DNA of 64,000 nt from Streptomyces sp. 11x1 (lineage in GTDB: Bacteria > Actinomycetota > Actinomycetes > Streptomycetales > Streptomycetaceae). Location: assembly GCF_032598905.1 (NCBI RefSeq), contig NZ_CP122458.1, positions 3,472,001 to 3,536,000 of the forward strand. The letters run 5' to 3'. The position numbers were made by a program, and so were the translations under genes. Positions 42,319 through 52,541 of this stretch are shown here, in pieces. Below the pieces are notes generated by a model. The model searched no databases, was not told where the DNA came from, and saw nothing but the letters and a program-made list of their open reading frames with translations. Position 1 is the first letter of the stretch. Every line of letters starts with the position of its first letter.

Positions 42319-43911
42319 CTAGGAGAGGGTGTTCCGCCTCTGGCGCCCGCCCGCGATGACCTCCGCCGCCGCCCTGCCGCAGACCCTCGCCGCGCCGTGA
42401 GTGGCGATGTGGAGGACGGCTCGGGGCGGGGACTGGGGGACGCCCATCTCGACCACGATGGTGTCGGGGCGGGTGGTGAGGAGGATGTCCAGGGCGGCGG
42501 TCATCCAGGGGTGGCGGTGTTCGTCGCGGACGACGGCGACGATCCGACGGGTGCCCGCGACCGCCAGGGCCGAGGCACCGGCGCTGTCGCCGGCGAAGGT
42601 GCCCGTCTCGGTGCCGGGGAGGAGGCGGGCCAGTTCCGCGCCGACGCCCCAGGGGGTCTCGTCGCCCACGGCGATGTTCGCCACCGGGGTGAAGGCCGCG
42701 ACGTAGACGGATTGGGTGGGCGGGTCGTAGGGCCCCGCGAACGTCGTCGTCAGGGCGCGACGGGCGGCCACGAGGCCGATGCCCCCGTCGACGCGGTCGG
42801 TGCCACCGGCGCGGCTCGTCCGCCCGAGAGGCTCGGGCGACGTGCCGTCGACGCCTTCCGCTTCCGCGGCGGCCTCTCGCGTCCACCGCGCCAGAGCCCG
42901 GACCCGGTTCGCCGCGTCCGCCAGGCGCTCCTCGGGCAGCTCGCCGGTGCGGACGGCGGTGACGAGGGCGTCGCGGAGGCGGAGGACGGTCTCCTCGTCG
43001 GCGAGGCCGCCACCGACGCAGATGGCGTCGGCACCGGCGGCGAGCGCGAGGACACTGCCGTGTTCGATGCCGTAGGTGCCGGCGATGGCCCGCATCTCCA
43101 TGCCGTCGGTGACGATGAGGCCGTCGTAGCCCAGCTCGTCGCGGAGGAGGCCGGTGAGGACGGAGCGGGACAACGTTGCCGGAAGGTCGGGGTCCAGGAC
43201 CGGGACCAGGATGTGGGCGCTCATCATGGCGCGCGACCCGGCGGCGATGGCGGCCCGGAAGGGGGCCAGGTCCCGGGTGTCCACCAGCGAGCGGTCCGCG
43301 TCGATGCGGGGCAGCGAGAGATGGGAGTCGACGGCGGTGTCGCCGTGGCCCGGGAAGTGCTTGGTGCAGGCGGCGACGCCCGCGGTCTGCAGGCCGCCGA
43401 CATAGGCGGCCGTGTGGCGGGCGACCAGGTCGGGGTCGGCGCCGAAGGAGCGGACCCCGATGACGGGGTTGGACGGGTTGGCGTTCACGTCCGCCGACGG
43501 GGCCCAGTTGAAGTTGACGCCGCACTCCGCCAGCCGGCGGCCCAGGGCGAAGGCGACCTGCCGGGTGAGGTCGGTGTCGTCGACCGCGCCCAGGGCGTGG
43601 TTGCCCGGGAAGGAGGACCCGGTGCGGACCTCCAGGCGGGTGACGTCGCCGCCCTCCTCGTCGATCGCGACCAGGACGTCCTCGTGCTCGGCGCGCAGCT
43701 GCGCGGTCAGGGCAGCGAGTTGTCCGGGCGAGACGATGTTGCGGCCGAAGAGACCGACGGAGGCGAGGCCCTCGCCGAGGCGGCGCAGCAGCCAGTCGGG
43801 GGCGGTGGTGCCCGTGAAGCCGGGCTGGAGGACCGTCAGGGCGTCCCGGGTGAGCGCATCCTGTCCGGACGGGGAACCGGGGGAGCCGGTGGCGAACGTC
43901 GTCGGTGACAT
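42319..43911 (-). CDS. Glycoside hydrolase family 3 beta-N-acetylhexosaminidase
   Basis: A 530-aa intracellular enzyme (no signal peptide), probably splitting imported chitobiose to GlcNAc. NagZ-type marks: VAIDEEGGDVTRLEVR, CTKHFPGHGDTAVDSH with the His-Asp acid/base dyad, and LIVTDGMEMRAIAG with the nucleophile Asp. The C-terminal 170 residues form a second alpha/beta domain (TRRIVAVVRDEHRHPWMTAA). The ATG at 43911 is 9 bases after the dasC stop region, in the same direction, so it is the last gene of the das operon. Confidence 0.92.
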   Translation of the reverse strand: MSPTTFATGSPGSPSGQDALTRDALTVLQPGFTGTTAPDWLLRRLGEGLASVGLFGRNIVSPGQLAALTAQLRAEHEDVLVAIDEEGGDVTRLEVRTGSSFPGNHALGAVDDTDLTRQVAFALGRRLAECGVNFNWAPSADVNANPSNPVIGVRSFGADPDLVARHTAAYVGGLQTAGVAACTKHFPGHGDTAVDSHLSLPRIDADRSLVDTRDLAPFRAAIAAGSRAMMSAHILVPVLDPDLPATLSRSVLTGLLRDELGYDGLIVTDGMEMRAIAGTYGIEHGSVLALAAGADAICVGGGLADEETVLRLRDALVTAVRTGELPEERLADAANRVRALARWTREAAAEAEGVDGTSPEPLGRTSRAGGTDRVDGGIGLVAARRALTTTFAGPYDPPTQSVYVAAFTPVANIAVGDETPWGVGAELARLLPGTETGTFAGDSAGASALAVAGTRRIVAVVRDEHRHPWMTAALDILLTTRPDTIVVEMGVPQSPPRAVLHIATHGAARVCGRAAAEVIAGGRQRRNTLS

Positions 43912-43920
43912 CAGGGTTCG

Positions 43921-44793
43921 TTATCCCTTCACGGCGCCCGCGGTGAGGCCCGCGGCCATCTTGCGCTGGACGAGGAGGAAGAGGACGACGATCGGCACGG
44001 CCATCATGGTGGAGCCGGCCATCATCGGGGCGTATTCGGTGCCGTGCTTGGTGGTGAAGTTCCCCAGCCAGACGGTCGCGGTCTGGTTCTGCTGGCTCAT
44101 CAGCATCAGGGCGTACAGATACTCGTTCCACGCCTGGATGAAGCCGTAGACGGAGGTCGCCACCATGCCCGGGGCGAGCAGCGGGAACACCACGCGGATG
44201 AAGGCGGTGGTGCGGGAGCAGCCGTCGACCATGGCCGCCTCCTCCAGTTCGCGCGGGATGTTGACGATGAAGCCGCGCAGCGTCCACACGGTGAACGGGA
44301 GGATGAAGGTCAGATAGGTGATGATCAGACCGGTCAGGCGGTCGTACTGCCCGAGGTCGTTCAGGAGCAGGAAGACCGGGATGATCATGGCGACCAGCGG
44401 GACCATCTGCACGGCCAGGATGCCGACGATGACGACCTTCCGGCCGCGGAAGGCGAAGCGGGAGATGGCCAGGGCGGCCAGCATGCCGACGACGATGCCG
44501 ATCACGACCACGGTCAGGGACACGATGAGGCTGCGGCCGACCGGGCCCCAGAAGTCGGCGATGTTCAGCGCCCGGCTGAAGTTGGAGAGGGTCACGGCGG
44601 TCGGCAGCAGGCTCGGGTCCGGGTCGATGGCGTCCTTCGCCGGTTTGAACGCCGTGTTCAGCATCCAGTAGACGGGGAAGCCGGCCGTGACGAAGACGCA
44701 CAGTCCGAGGAGGTTCCAGCCGAGCCTGGACTTCCGGGGGCCGGAGCGGCTCTTCGTGTTCTTCCGGGGACCGGAGACGGTGGCGGTGCTCAT
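43921..44793 (-). CDS. dasC: Chitobiose ABC transporter permease DasC
   Basis: A 290-aa MalG-type permease of the chitobiose importer. Six helices follow a basic leader (RKNTKSRSGPRKSRLGWN). The EAA loop is ELEEAAMVDGCSRTTAFIRV, and it ends KMAAGLTAGAVKG. ATG 44793 overlaps the dasB stop (ATGA, 4 bases). The ATPase is expected to be MsiK, encoded elsewhere. Confidence 0.93.
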   Translation of the reverse strand: MSTATVSGPRKNTKSRSGPRKSRLGWNLLGLCVFVTAGFPVYWMLNTAFKPAKDAIDPDPSLLPTAVTLSNFSRALNIADFWGPVGRSLIVSLTVVVIGIVVGMLAALAISRFAFRGRKVVIVGILAVQMVPLVAMIIPVFLLLNDLGQYDRLTGLIITYLTFILPFTVWTLRGFIVNIPRELEEAAMVDGCSRTTAFIRVVFPLLAPGMVATSVYGFIQAWNEYLYALMLMSQQNQTATVWLGNFTTKHGTEYAPMMAGSTMMAVPIVVLFLLVQRKMAAGLTAGAVKG

Positions 44794-45782
44794 TCGACTT
44801 CTCCGATCTTCAGCATCTGACGCATGTAGACGCCGATCACGCCGAGCAGCAGTAGCACGGTGAGCAGGGCGATCGCCGAGCCCTGCGCGTAGTCGTTGAC
44901 CACGAACGCCTTGTCGTACGAGTAGGTCGTGAGCAGTTGGAACTCGGCCTCCGGGTGGCCATTGCGCATCACGAAGACCTGCGGGAAGACGCCCATGTCC
45001 CAGATGACGGAGAGGGTCGTGAGCATCACGATGATGGGCTTGAGGATGGGCAGGGTGACGTAGCGGAAGACACCCCAGGCGCCGGCGCCGTCGAGACGGG
45101 CGGCCTCCTCCAACTCCTTGGGGACCTGGGTGAGTCCGGCGCTCAGGGTGATGACGACGAACGGCACCGCGCCCCAGACGACCAGGAGCGTGATGACGGC
45201 CAGACCCTCGGGTCCACTGGCGAACCAGTTGTGGCCGATCATGTCGACGCCGGGGAGTTTGCTGAGGAGCGCGTTGAAGATGCCGTAGTCGGAGTCGAAG
45301 AGCCACTTGAAGACGGTGGTGGCCACGATGATCGGCATGCCCCAACTCGCCACGAGAGCGATGTTGATGAGCGTCTTCACCCAGCCGGAGACCCGCTGGA
45401 GCAGCAGGGCGATCGCCATGCCGATGACCATCGTGAAGACGACGCAGGCGGCGGCGAAGACGATGGTCCGGACGACGACCGCCCAGAACTCGCTGTCGCC
45501 GAGCACCTTGGCGAAGTTGTCGAAGCCGACCGACTCCGCCGGCTTGAACCCCCAGAGCTGCGACTGGCCGAACTCCTGGAAGGACAGGGTGACGAGCCGG
45601 ACGAGCGGGTAGCCGAGGACGACGGCGAGGATCAGCAGACAGGGGGCCAGCAGGGCCCAGGGAACGGCGGCCCCGCCGGAAGTCCGCTTCCCGGTCGGCC
45701 GTTCCGGCGCCGCCGACGGGGGCGGTGGCCCCCGCCGCACGGGCGGCACCTTCGCTGGGGCGGTCGTGTCTGCGGCACTCAT
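44790..45782 (-). CDS. dasB: Chitobiose ABC transporter permease DasB
   Basis: A 330-aa MalF-type permease. A Pro/Ala-rich cytoplasmic leader of about 40 residues precedes six helices; the EAA loop is ELEEAARLDGAGAWGVFRYV. AGGAG precedes the ATG at 45782. It overlaps dasC by 4 bases but is separated from dasA by 246 bases with a repeat and hairpins, so it may be expressed at a lower level than dasA. Confidence 0.93.
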   Translation of the reverse strand: MSAADTTAPAKVPPVRRGPPPPSAAPERPTGKRTSGGAAVPWALLAPCLLILAVVLGYPLVRLVTLSFQEFGQSQLWGFKPAESVGFDNFAKVLGDSEFWAVVVRTIVFAAACVVFTMVIGMAIALLLQRVSGWVKTLINIALVASWGMPIIVATTVFKWLFDSDYGIFNALLSKLPGVDMIGHNWFASGPEGLAVITLLVVWGAVPFVVITLSAGLTQVPKELEEAARLDGAGAWGVFRYVTLPILKPIIVMLTTLSVIWDMGVFPQVFVMRNGHPEAEFQLLTTYSYDKAFVVNDYAQGSAIALLTVLLLLGVIGVYMRQMLKIGEVE

Positions 45783-46028
45783 CGCGCACTCCTAAGCAGA
45801 TGAAGGAGGGGCCGGCAGCAGCGCGCCTCTGAAGGGGCGCGAGGTACTGCGCGACCAGCCACGACGCACCGGCACCGAACCCGACACCCCATCGCGGCAC
45901 TTTCGTAGATCACCCACCGGTCGAACCGATGTCTTCGACCGGCGCCGACCGATGTCTCCACCGGCCGGCCCGTGCGGCACCCCCGGCCGGGCCCGGCCAC
46001 CACGGCCAGGCCCGACCGGCAGGTCACC
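45783..46028 (-). other. 246-bp dasA-dasB spacer with hairpins and repeat
   Basis: It contains the perfect palindrome GGCCGGGCCCGGCC (near 45984-45997), two short direct repeats of GACATCGGT, and a degenerate copy of the dispersed repeat (core 45837-45854). It could attenuate transcription or protect dasA mRNA. No gene is seen. Confidence 0.55.
45825..45860. repeat. Degenerate copy of the dispersed intergenic repeat
   Basis: GCGCGAGGTACTGCGCGA at 45837-45854 differs from the core GCGCGGGGAACTGCGCGA at a few bases. It is inside the das operon spacer. Confidence 0.6.
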
Positions 46029-47309
46029 TCACTCGTTGTTGATGACCTTGTCGATCTCGGCGTCGGCGGCCTTCGCGGCCTCCTCGACCGACTTCTTGCC
46101 GGTGCCGATGGACTGCAGCATCGTCTGGAGGATCTGCGCCTTCTCGACCTGGCCCCAGCCCGGTGCCATCGGCACGAACCAGTTGGACTCGGCCGCGGTG
46201 GCCGGGACCGCCGTCGCCGGGTCGTCCTTCAGCGTGGCGAGGTCGGTCTTGTTGTTGGGCAGGTTGCCCTTCTCCATCAGCCCCTTCTGACCGGCGGGCC
46301 CGGTGAAGGCGTTGATCCACTCGGCGGCGACGGTCTGCGCGTCGGACTTCACCGGGACGGCGAGGTCACTGCCGCCGAGGAAGACGGGCAGGTTCTTGCC
46401 GGACGGGCCGGGCAGCACGAAGTTCTCGACGTTGCCGGCGAGCTTGCCGGTCTTGTCGTTCTCCTTGGCCGCGGCGGTCGCGCCCTCCCAGGCGGGGGCG
46501 AAGATCATGCCGGACTTGCCCTGGCCGTAGACGATGTACCGGTCGGACTCGTCCTTGGTCTTGTCGCCGTGCATGTACGAGTCGACGACCTTCTTGAACT
46601 CCTTCAGGCCCTTGAGGGACTCCGGGGAGGAGAGGCTGGCCTTCCACTTGCCGCCGGACTCGACGGCTATGGAGCCGCCGGCGTCGTAGACGAAGGACAT
46701 GGCCGCGTACCAGTCGCGGGTGGGCTGGTACCAGGGGCTGAACTTGTCGCCCCGCTTCTTCTGGACCTTGTCGAGGGCGGCGGTGAGCTCGTCGTACGTC
46801 TTCGGCGGGGACTTGACGCCCGCAGCGGCGAAGACGTCCTTGCGCCAGTTGGCGACGCGGCCACCGGCGTAGTACGGGACGCCGTAGGTCTTGCCCTCGT
46901 AGGTGACGGAGGCCTTGAGGCCGTCCAGCCAGGCCCCGGAGTTGTCGAACTTCGCCGGGTCGAGGGGGGCGAAGGCGCCCTTGACCATGTAGGCGAGCAT
47001 CTCCGTGTTGCCCATCTCGACCACGTCGGGGGCCTTGTCGGTGGCGAGGACGGCGTCGAGCTTGGCGTTCTTGTCGGGCCAGCCGTAGTACTCGTGCGTG
47101 ATCGTGATGCCGGGGTGCTTCTTCTCGACCGCCGCGTCGGCGGCCTTGACCAGCTCCGGCCAGTTGTTCTGCGCGTCGACCGTGAGCCAGACCGTCAGCT
47201 CCTTGGTGTCCGCCCCCGTGTCGGAGCTCTTGTCATCGCCGCCCCCGCACGCCGCGATGGAGACCATCATGCCCGCGATGCAGATCGCGGTCGTCAGCTT
47301 CCTCTTCAC
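46029..47309 (-). CDS. dasA: Chitobiose-binding lipoprotein DasA
   Basis: A 426-aa extracellular sugar-binding lipoprotein of the chitobiose importer. The signal peptide has the lipobox MMVSIAACGGG; the mature part runs LTVWLTVDAQNNWPELVKAA and ends KAADAEIDKVINNE. GTG 47309 (VKRKLTTAICIAG) has AGGAGG 5 bases upstream. A dre site lies about 100 bases upstream (47407-47422). Divergent dasR completes the arrangement known from S. coelicolor, in which DasA is needed for normal development. Confidence 0.95.
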   Translation of the reverse strand: MKRKLTTAICIAGMMVSIAACGGGDDKSSDTGADTKELTVWLTVDAQNNWPELVKAADAAVEKKHPGITITHEYYGWPDKNAKLDAVLATDKAPDVVEMGNTEMLAYMVKGAFAPLDPAKFDNSGAWLDGLKASVTYEGKTYGVPYYAGGRVANWRKDVFAAAGVKSPPKTYDELTAALDKVQKKRGDKFSPWYQPTRDWYAAMSFVYDAGGSIAVESGGKWKASLSSPESLKGLKEFKKVVDSYMHGDKTKDESDRYIVYGQGKSGMIFAPAWEGATAAAKENDKTGKLAGNVENFVLPGPSGKNLPVFLGGSDLAVPVKSDAQTVAAEWINAFTGPAGQKGLMEKGNLPNNKTDLATLKDDPATAVPATAAESNWFVPMAPGWGQVEKAQILQTMLQSIGTGKKSVEEAAKAADAEIDKVINNE

Positions 47310-47406
47310 GCCACCCTCCTCAGGGATGCCATTGCTCAGGGATGCCACAAACCCCCCTGCTCCCCGCGGTGACAGACGTACCGCCCATGGGGCCAGGACC
47401 TGGACC

Positions 47407-47422
47407 AATGGTGTAGACCAGT
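47407..47422. promoter_or_regulatory. DasR-responsive element (dre) of dasA
   Basis: AATGGTGTAGACCAGT matches the palindrome ACTGGTCTAGACCAGT at 14 of 16 bases. Confidence 0.88.
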
Positions 47423-47524
47423 ACGCCGGAGCTTGGCTCAGACCATTCGCCGTGTCAAGAGTGCTCGAACCCCCTCCCACCAGCCGTTATGCGACCTACA
47501 TATGCAGGAACCTTTATGTAATAA

Positions 47525-48442
<918 letters not shown>

Positions 48443-48641
48443 GCCCGTTCGGCACCCGGTCCTCCCGGGGCTCCGCCGCTGTCGCACCACTGGTGAACCA
48501 CCGGCTTGAACACAGAACCTCCGCATCCGATATCCGGACAGGGGGTTCCGTACGACGGAAGCCGTCCCTTACATTTCCTGCGCGTTGCGCAGGGGATCAC
48601 AGGTGACCCAGTGGTGATCGGCGAGGGGACGGAACCGGGAC

Positions 48642-48962
48642 ATGTCAGAAGCGTCTGAAGCGAGGCCACCGGCACCCGAAGCGGGACCACCGACGGTGAC
48701 ACCTGTCAGGGTGGTCATCGCCCTGTGTCTGCTCGCCCCGTTCGTCGCGATGCTCTGGGTCGGCTCGTACGCCAAGACGGACCCGGTGTTCATCGGCATC
48801 CCCTTCTTCTACTGGTACCAGATGGCCTGGGTGCTCATCTCCACCGCGCTCACCGCCACGGCGTACGTCCTGTGGCAGCGTGACCAGCGCACCCGGAAAT
48901 CCGGCGAGTCGCAGCAGTCCCAGCGGTCCCCGGAGTCCCAGGACGGGGGTGTCTCGAAGTGA
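48642..48962 (+). CDS. DUF3311 small membrane protein
   Basis: A 106-aa protein with two membrane helices (VVIALCLLAPFVAMLWVG; FYWYQMAWVLISTALTATAY) of the DUF3311 type, which regularly accompanies sodium:solute symporters, like the YhdT/PanF pairs. The polar C-tail is Ser/Gln/Glu-rich. Its TGA overlaps the GTG of the symporter (GTGA). It probably assists or is a subunit of that transporter. Confidence 0.9.
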   Translation: MSEASEARPPAPEAGPPTVTPVRVVIALCLLAPFVAMLWVGSYAKTDPVFIGIPFFYWYQMAWVLISTALTATAYVLWQRDQRTRKSGESQQSQRSPESQDGGVSK

Positions 48963-50587
48963 AGGACGGCGTGAACGGCGTGGCACTCGCCGTCTTCATC
49001 TTCTTCTTCCTGGCCGTCACGGTCATGGGCTTCCTGGCCGCGCGCTGGCGCAAGGCCGAGAACGAGCACAGCCTCGACGAATGGGGCCTCGGGGGCCGGT
49101 CGTTCGGCACCTGGATCACCTGGTTCCTGCTGGGCGGCGACCTCTACACCGCGTACACCTTCGTCGCTGTGCCGGCGGCGATCTACGCGGCGGGCGCGGC
49201 CGGTTTCTTCGCGGTGCCCTACACGATCCTGGTCTATCCGCTGATCTTCACGTTCCTGCCCCGCCTGTGGTCGGTCTCCCACAAGCACGGCTATGTGACG
49301 ACCTCGGACTTCGTCCGCGGCCGCTTCGGCTCGAAGGGTCTGTCCCTGGCGGTCGCGCTGACCGGCATCCTCGCGACGATGCCGTACATCGCCCTCCAAC
49401 TCGTCGGCATCCAGGCCGTCCTGGACGTGATGGGCGTCGGCGGCGGTGAGAACACCAACTGGTTCATCAAGGACCTGCCCCTGCTGATCGCGTTCGGTGT
49501 CCTGGCGGCCTACACCTACTCCTCCGGCCTCCGGGCGCCCGCGCTGATCGCGTTCGTGAAGGACACCCTGATCTACATCGTCATCGCGGTGGCGATCATC
49601 TACATCCCGATCAAGCTCGGCGGCTTCGACGACATCTTCGCCAAGGCGGGCGAGGCCTACAGCCAGACCAACCCGGCGACCGACAAGCCACGCGGCGCGC
49701 TCGTCCCGGGCGACGCCAACCAGTGGACGTACGCGACGCTGGCCCTCGGCTCGGCGCTGGCGCTCTTCATGTACCCGCACTCGATCACGGCGACGCTGTC
49801 GTCCAAGAGCCGCGAGGTCATCCGCCGCAACACCACGATCCTGCCGCTGTACTCCCTGATGCTGGGCCTGCTGGCGCTGCTGGGCTTCATGGCGATCGCG
49901 GCCGGCGTCCAGGTGCAGAACGGCCAGCTGGCGATCCCGCAGCTGTTCGAGACGATGTTCCCGGACTGGTTCGCGGGCGTGGCCTTCGCCGCCATCGGCA
50001 TCGGCGCGCTGGTGCCCGCGGCGATCATGTCCATCGCGGCGGCGAACCTCTTCACCCGCAACATCTACAAGGACTTCATCAAGCCGGACGCCACGCCCGC
50101 GCAGGAGACGAAGGTCTCGAAGCTGGTGTCCCTGCTGGTGAAGGTGGGTGCGCTGGCCTTCGTCCTCACCATGGACAAGACGGTCGCCATCAACTTCCAG
50201 CTCCTGGGCGGCATCTGGATCCTCCAGACCTTCCCGGCCCTGGTCGGCGGTCTCTTCACTCGCTGGTTCCACCGCTGGGCCCTCATCGCCGGCTGGGCGG
50301 TCGGCATGCTGTACGGGACGATCGCCGCGTACGGCGTGGCCTCCCCGACCCAGAAGCACTTCGGCGGCTCGTCCGCCGAGATCCCCGGCATCGGCGAGAT
50401 CGGCTACATCGGTCTGACGGCGTTCGTCCTCAACGTCGTGGTCACGGTGGTCCTCACCTTCGTCCTGCGCGCCGCGAAGGCCCCCGAGGGCATCGACGAG
50501 ACCCGCCCGCAGGACTACACGGCAGACGCCGGCGACCCGGGAGTCCAGGTGGAACTCCCCCCGGCGACGGCGGGAACGAGCCACTAG
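48959..50587 (+). CDS. Sodium:solute symporter (SSS family)
   Basis: A 542-aa transporter with about 13 helices. Family marks: SLDEWGLGGRSFGTWITWFL, GFFAVPYTILVYPLIFTFLP and GIGALVPAAIMSIAAANLFT (the core sodium-site helix). Its DUF3311 partner and its sequence type suggest monocarboxylate or pantothenate-like substrates (MctC group), but this is inference. GTG 48959 overlaps the upstream stop. A long hairpin follows the stop. Confidence 0.92.
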   Translation: MKDGVNGVALAVFIFFFLAVTVMGFLAARWRKAENEHSLDEWGLGGRSFGTWITWFLLGGDLYTAYTFVAVPAAIYAAGAAGFFAVPYTILVYPLIFTFLPRLWSVSHKHGYVTTSDFVRGRFGSKGLSLAVALTGILATMPYIALQLVGIQAVLDVMGVGGGENTNWFIKDLPLLIAFGVLAAYTYSSGLRAPALIAFVKDTLIYIVIAVAIIYIPIKLGGFDDIFAKAGEAYSQTNPATDKPRGALVPGDANQWTYATLALGSALALFMYPHSITATLSSKSREVIRRNTTILPLYSLMLGLLALLGFMAIAAGVQVQNGQLAIPQLFETMFPDWFAGVAFAAIGIGALVPAAIMSIAAANLFTRNIYKDFIKPDATPAQETKVSKLVSLLVKVGALAFVLTMDKTVAINFQLLGGIWILQTFPALVGGLFTRWFHRWALIAGWAVGMLYGTIAAYGVASPTQKHFGGSSAEIPGIGEIGYIGLTAFVLNVVVTVVLTFVLRAAKAPEGIDETRPQDYTADAGDPGVQVELPPATAGTSH

Positions 50588-50594
50588 CCGGGCT

Positions 50595-50644
50595 GCGCCC
50601 CTGAGGAAAAGCAGGGGCGCAGCCCCGCTTTTCCTCAGGGGCGC
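50595..50644 (+). terminator. Large hairpin terminator after the symporter gene
   Basis: Perfect 18-bp arms 50595-50612 and 50627-50644 with a 14-base loop that itself pairs (GGGGC/GCCCC). Its 3' arm merges into the dispersed repeat. Confidence 0.88.
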
Positions 50645-50753
50645 GGGGAACTGCGCGACCAGCCCCCACCGGACGGACGTGTGGGGGTCAAAGGGGGCGC
50701 AGCCCCTTGAGGACGGGAAGGGTAAGGGCGGCGGGGGCGAGACACCCCCGCTA
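50627..50753. repeat. Long copy of the dispersed intergenic repeat
   Basis: Core GCGCGGGGAACTGCGCGA at 50641-50658, then CAGCCCCCACCGGACGGACG, GGGGGTCAAAGGGGGCGCAG, CCCCTTGAGGA and GGGCGGCGGGGGCGAGA, the same order as at 9888-10048. It ends at the promoter of the nucleoside hydrolase gene. Confidence 0.8.
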
Positions 50754-50763
50754 CGCTGGGACG

Positions 50764-51753
50764 GTGACCGCGCGCCCCCCGATCGTCCTGGACAGCGACC
50801 CCGGCATCGACGACGCCGTAGCCCTCCAGTACCTCCTGGGAACAGACCTCTGGGACCTCAAGGCGTACACCTCGGCAGGCGGCAACCTCCCCGCCGAGGC
50901 GACGTACGCCAACGCCCGCGCCCTCGCCCGAGCCCTACGCATCGACACCCACGTCCCGGTCCACAGAGGCGTCGGCCGCCCCCTCTCCCGCCTCCCCTAC
51001 CGCGAGGCCTCCGCCTTCCACGGCCCCGCCGGCCTGGGCGACGAAACCCTCCCCGACTCCACGGCACCGCACCCCACGGAGTCGTCCGCCCAGGCCCTGC
51101 TCCGCCTGTCGAGGGAGTACGAGGGCGAGCTGACGGTGTGCGCCACCGGCCCCCTCACCAACGTGGCCATCGCCCTGCTGGAGGACCCGCACTTCGCCCA
51201 CCGCGTCCGCAAGTTCGTGTTCATGGGCGGCGCCGCGCAGGTCCCGGGCAACTTCACGCCGGTCGCCGAGTTCAACATCTGGGCCGACCCGGACGCCGCC
51301 GAGATCGTGCTCTCCTCGGGCATCCCGTTCACCATGGTCGACCTGGACGCCTCGCACCGCTGGCTGTTCCGCCCGGAGGACCTCGCCGCGCTGGAGGCCG
51401 CGGGCCCCGGCACGGCCCTCGCCGCCCGGCTGATGCGCACCTACATGGCCGCCTACACCCGCCACGGCGGAGACGGCACCTGCCCGCTGCACGATCCGCT
51501 GGCCGTCGGCGTCTGCGGCGACGAGGCGTTCGTCGAGGCCGCGGACGGGGCCGTCGTCGTGGAGTGCGCGAGCGAACTCACGCGTGGCCAGACGGTGTTC
51601 GTGCCGACCGCCGCCCGGCGTGTCCACTACTCCGAGTCCCCCGCGCTGACGGCCCGCCTGCGGGCCACCGGCCGGGTCGCCCTGGGACCGGGCACCCGTG
51701 ACTTCACCGCGGACTTCGTGACGACGTTGCCCCGGTGGCCGGCGACGGCCTGA
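50764..51753 (+). CDS. Inosine-uridine-preferring nucleoside hydrolase family protein
   Basis: A 329-aa enzyme hydrolysing the N-glycosidic bond of ribonucleosides. The Ca-binding Asp cluster is PIVLDSDPGIDDAVALQYLL; further marks are TVCATGPLTNVAIAL, FVFMGGAAQVPGNFTPVAEF, NIWADPDAAEIVL and CPLHDPLAVG (last Ca-ligand Asp). GTG 50764 lies about 7 bases after a -10-like TACGCT, so a leaderless mRNA is likely. Confidence 0.92.
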   Translation: MTARPPIVLDSDPGIDDAVALQYLLGTDLWDLKAYTSAGGNLPAEATYANARALARALRIDTHVPVHRGVGRPLSRLPYREASAFHGPAGLGDETLPDSTAPHPTESSAQALLRLSREYEGELTVCATGPLTNVAIALLEDPHFAHRVRKFVFMGGAAQVPGNFTPVAEFNIWADPDAAEIVLSSGIPFTMVDLDASHRWLFRPEDLAALEAAGPGTALAARLMRTYMAAYTRHGGDGTCPLHDPLAVGVCGDEAFVEAADGAVVVECASELTRGQTVFVPTAARRVHYSESPALTARLRATGRVALGPGTRDFTADFVTTLPRWPATA

Positions 51754-51844
51754 CACGACCTGCACGATCCGATCATCCGACCGGCGGCGCTCCCTGTGGA
51801 CAACCGCCGACCCGCGAGGCCGTCCCTCGTGCAGACTGCGACGC

Positions 51845-52351
51845 ATGGACATCACGATCAGGACGGCGGCCCCTGACGAGTACGCCGCCCTCGGCGAGAT
51901 CATCGCCCAGGCCTACCTGGGCGACGGGTTGCTGGACTTCCGGGAGAGCGACCGGTACCTCGACGAGCTGCGGGACGTGGCGAAGCGGGCCGCCGAGGCC
52001 GACGTGCTCGTGGCGGTCGCGGACGGGAGGGTCATGGGCGGAGTGACCTTCGTCCCCACGAGCGGCCCCATGGCCGACATCGCCCGTGCGGGAGAGGCCG
52101 AGATACGGATGCTCGCGGTATCCCCGGAAGCCCGCGGGCGCGGTGCCGGCGAGGCGCTCGTGCGGGCCTGTGTGGAGCGCGCCCGCGCCGTGGAGGGCTG
52201 TGTGCGCCTCGTGCTGTCGACCCAACGCGGCATGCACGCGGCCCACCGCATCTACGAACGCCTGGGCTTCACCCGCACACCGGAGCGCGACTGGAAACCC
52301 CTGCCCGACCTCCTCGACGTCACCCTGATCACCTACGAGTTGACGCTCTGA
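51845..52351 (+). CDS. GNAT-family N-acetyltransferase
   Basis: A 168-aa acetyltransferase with the acetyl-CoA loop RMLAVSPEARGRGAGEALVR and the C-terminal AAHRIYERLGFTRTPERDWK. The acceptor is unknown. The ATG at 51845 is the first of the frame. It sits alone 91 bases after the nucleoside hydrolase. Confidence 0.9.
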   Translation: MDITIRTAAPDEYAALGEIIAQAYLGDGLLDFRESDRYLDELRDVAKRAAEADVLVAVADGRVMGGVTFVPTSGPMADIARAGEAEIRMLAVSPEARGRGAGEALVRACVERARAVEGCVRLVLSTQRGMHAAHRIYERLGFTRTPERDWKPLPDLLDVTLITYELTL

Positions 52352-52372
52352 CACCCCCCGAAACCGAAGGCG

Positions 52373-52419
52373 ACACAACATATGGGGGTGACACCGCGCC
52401 CCGGCACTAGATGTATGCT
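52373..52419 (+). promoter_or_regulatory. Pair of NrdR boxes upstream of nrdA
   Basis: ACACAACATATGGGGG (52373-52388) and GCACTAGATGTATGCT (52404-52419) both resemble the NrdR consensus (ACACWATATATWGTGT). Their starts are 31 bp apart, three helical turns, the spacing typical of NrdR box pairs. Confidence 0.7.
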
Positions 52420-52541
52420 CATGCTCGCTGTCGCCGCAGGGGAATCCGGTGTGAATCCGGAACTGTCCCGCAACGGTGTACGGGCGCGCGCACATCACCA
52501 AGCGCGCACGCCTGTTCAGTCCGAACACCTGCCGACAGTGC
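52420..52541 (+). ncRNA. Cobalamin (AdoCbl) riboswitch
   Basis: GGGGAATCCGGTGTGAATCC at 52439-52458, then CTGTCCCGCAACGGTG, are the conserved core, and AGTCCGAACACCTGCCGACA at 52518-52537 is the B12 box. The expression platform would be 52542-52674, which has GC-rich hairpins ending before the AGGGAG ribosome site. B12 would switch off this B12-independent reductase, as in S. coelicolor. Confidence 0.93.

Noticed and set aside
42191..44701. Open frame of about 830 codons on the minus strand through GH3 and dasC
   Set aside because: The real proteins are in another frame of the same strand with full catalytic motifs; this frame is repetitive Arg/Pro-rich sequence.
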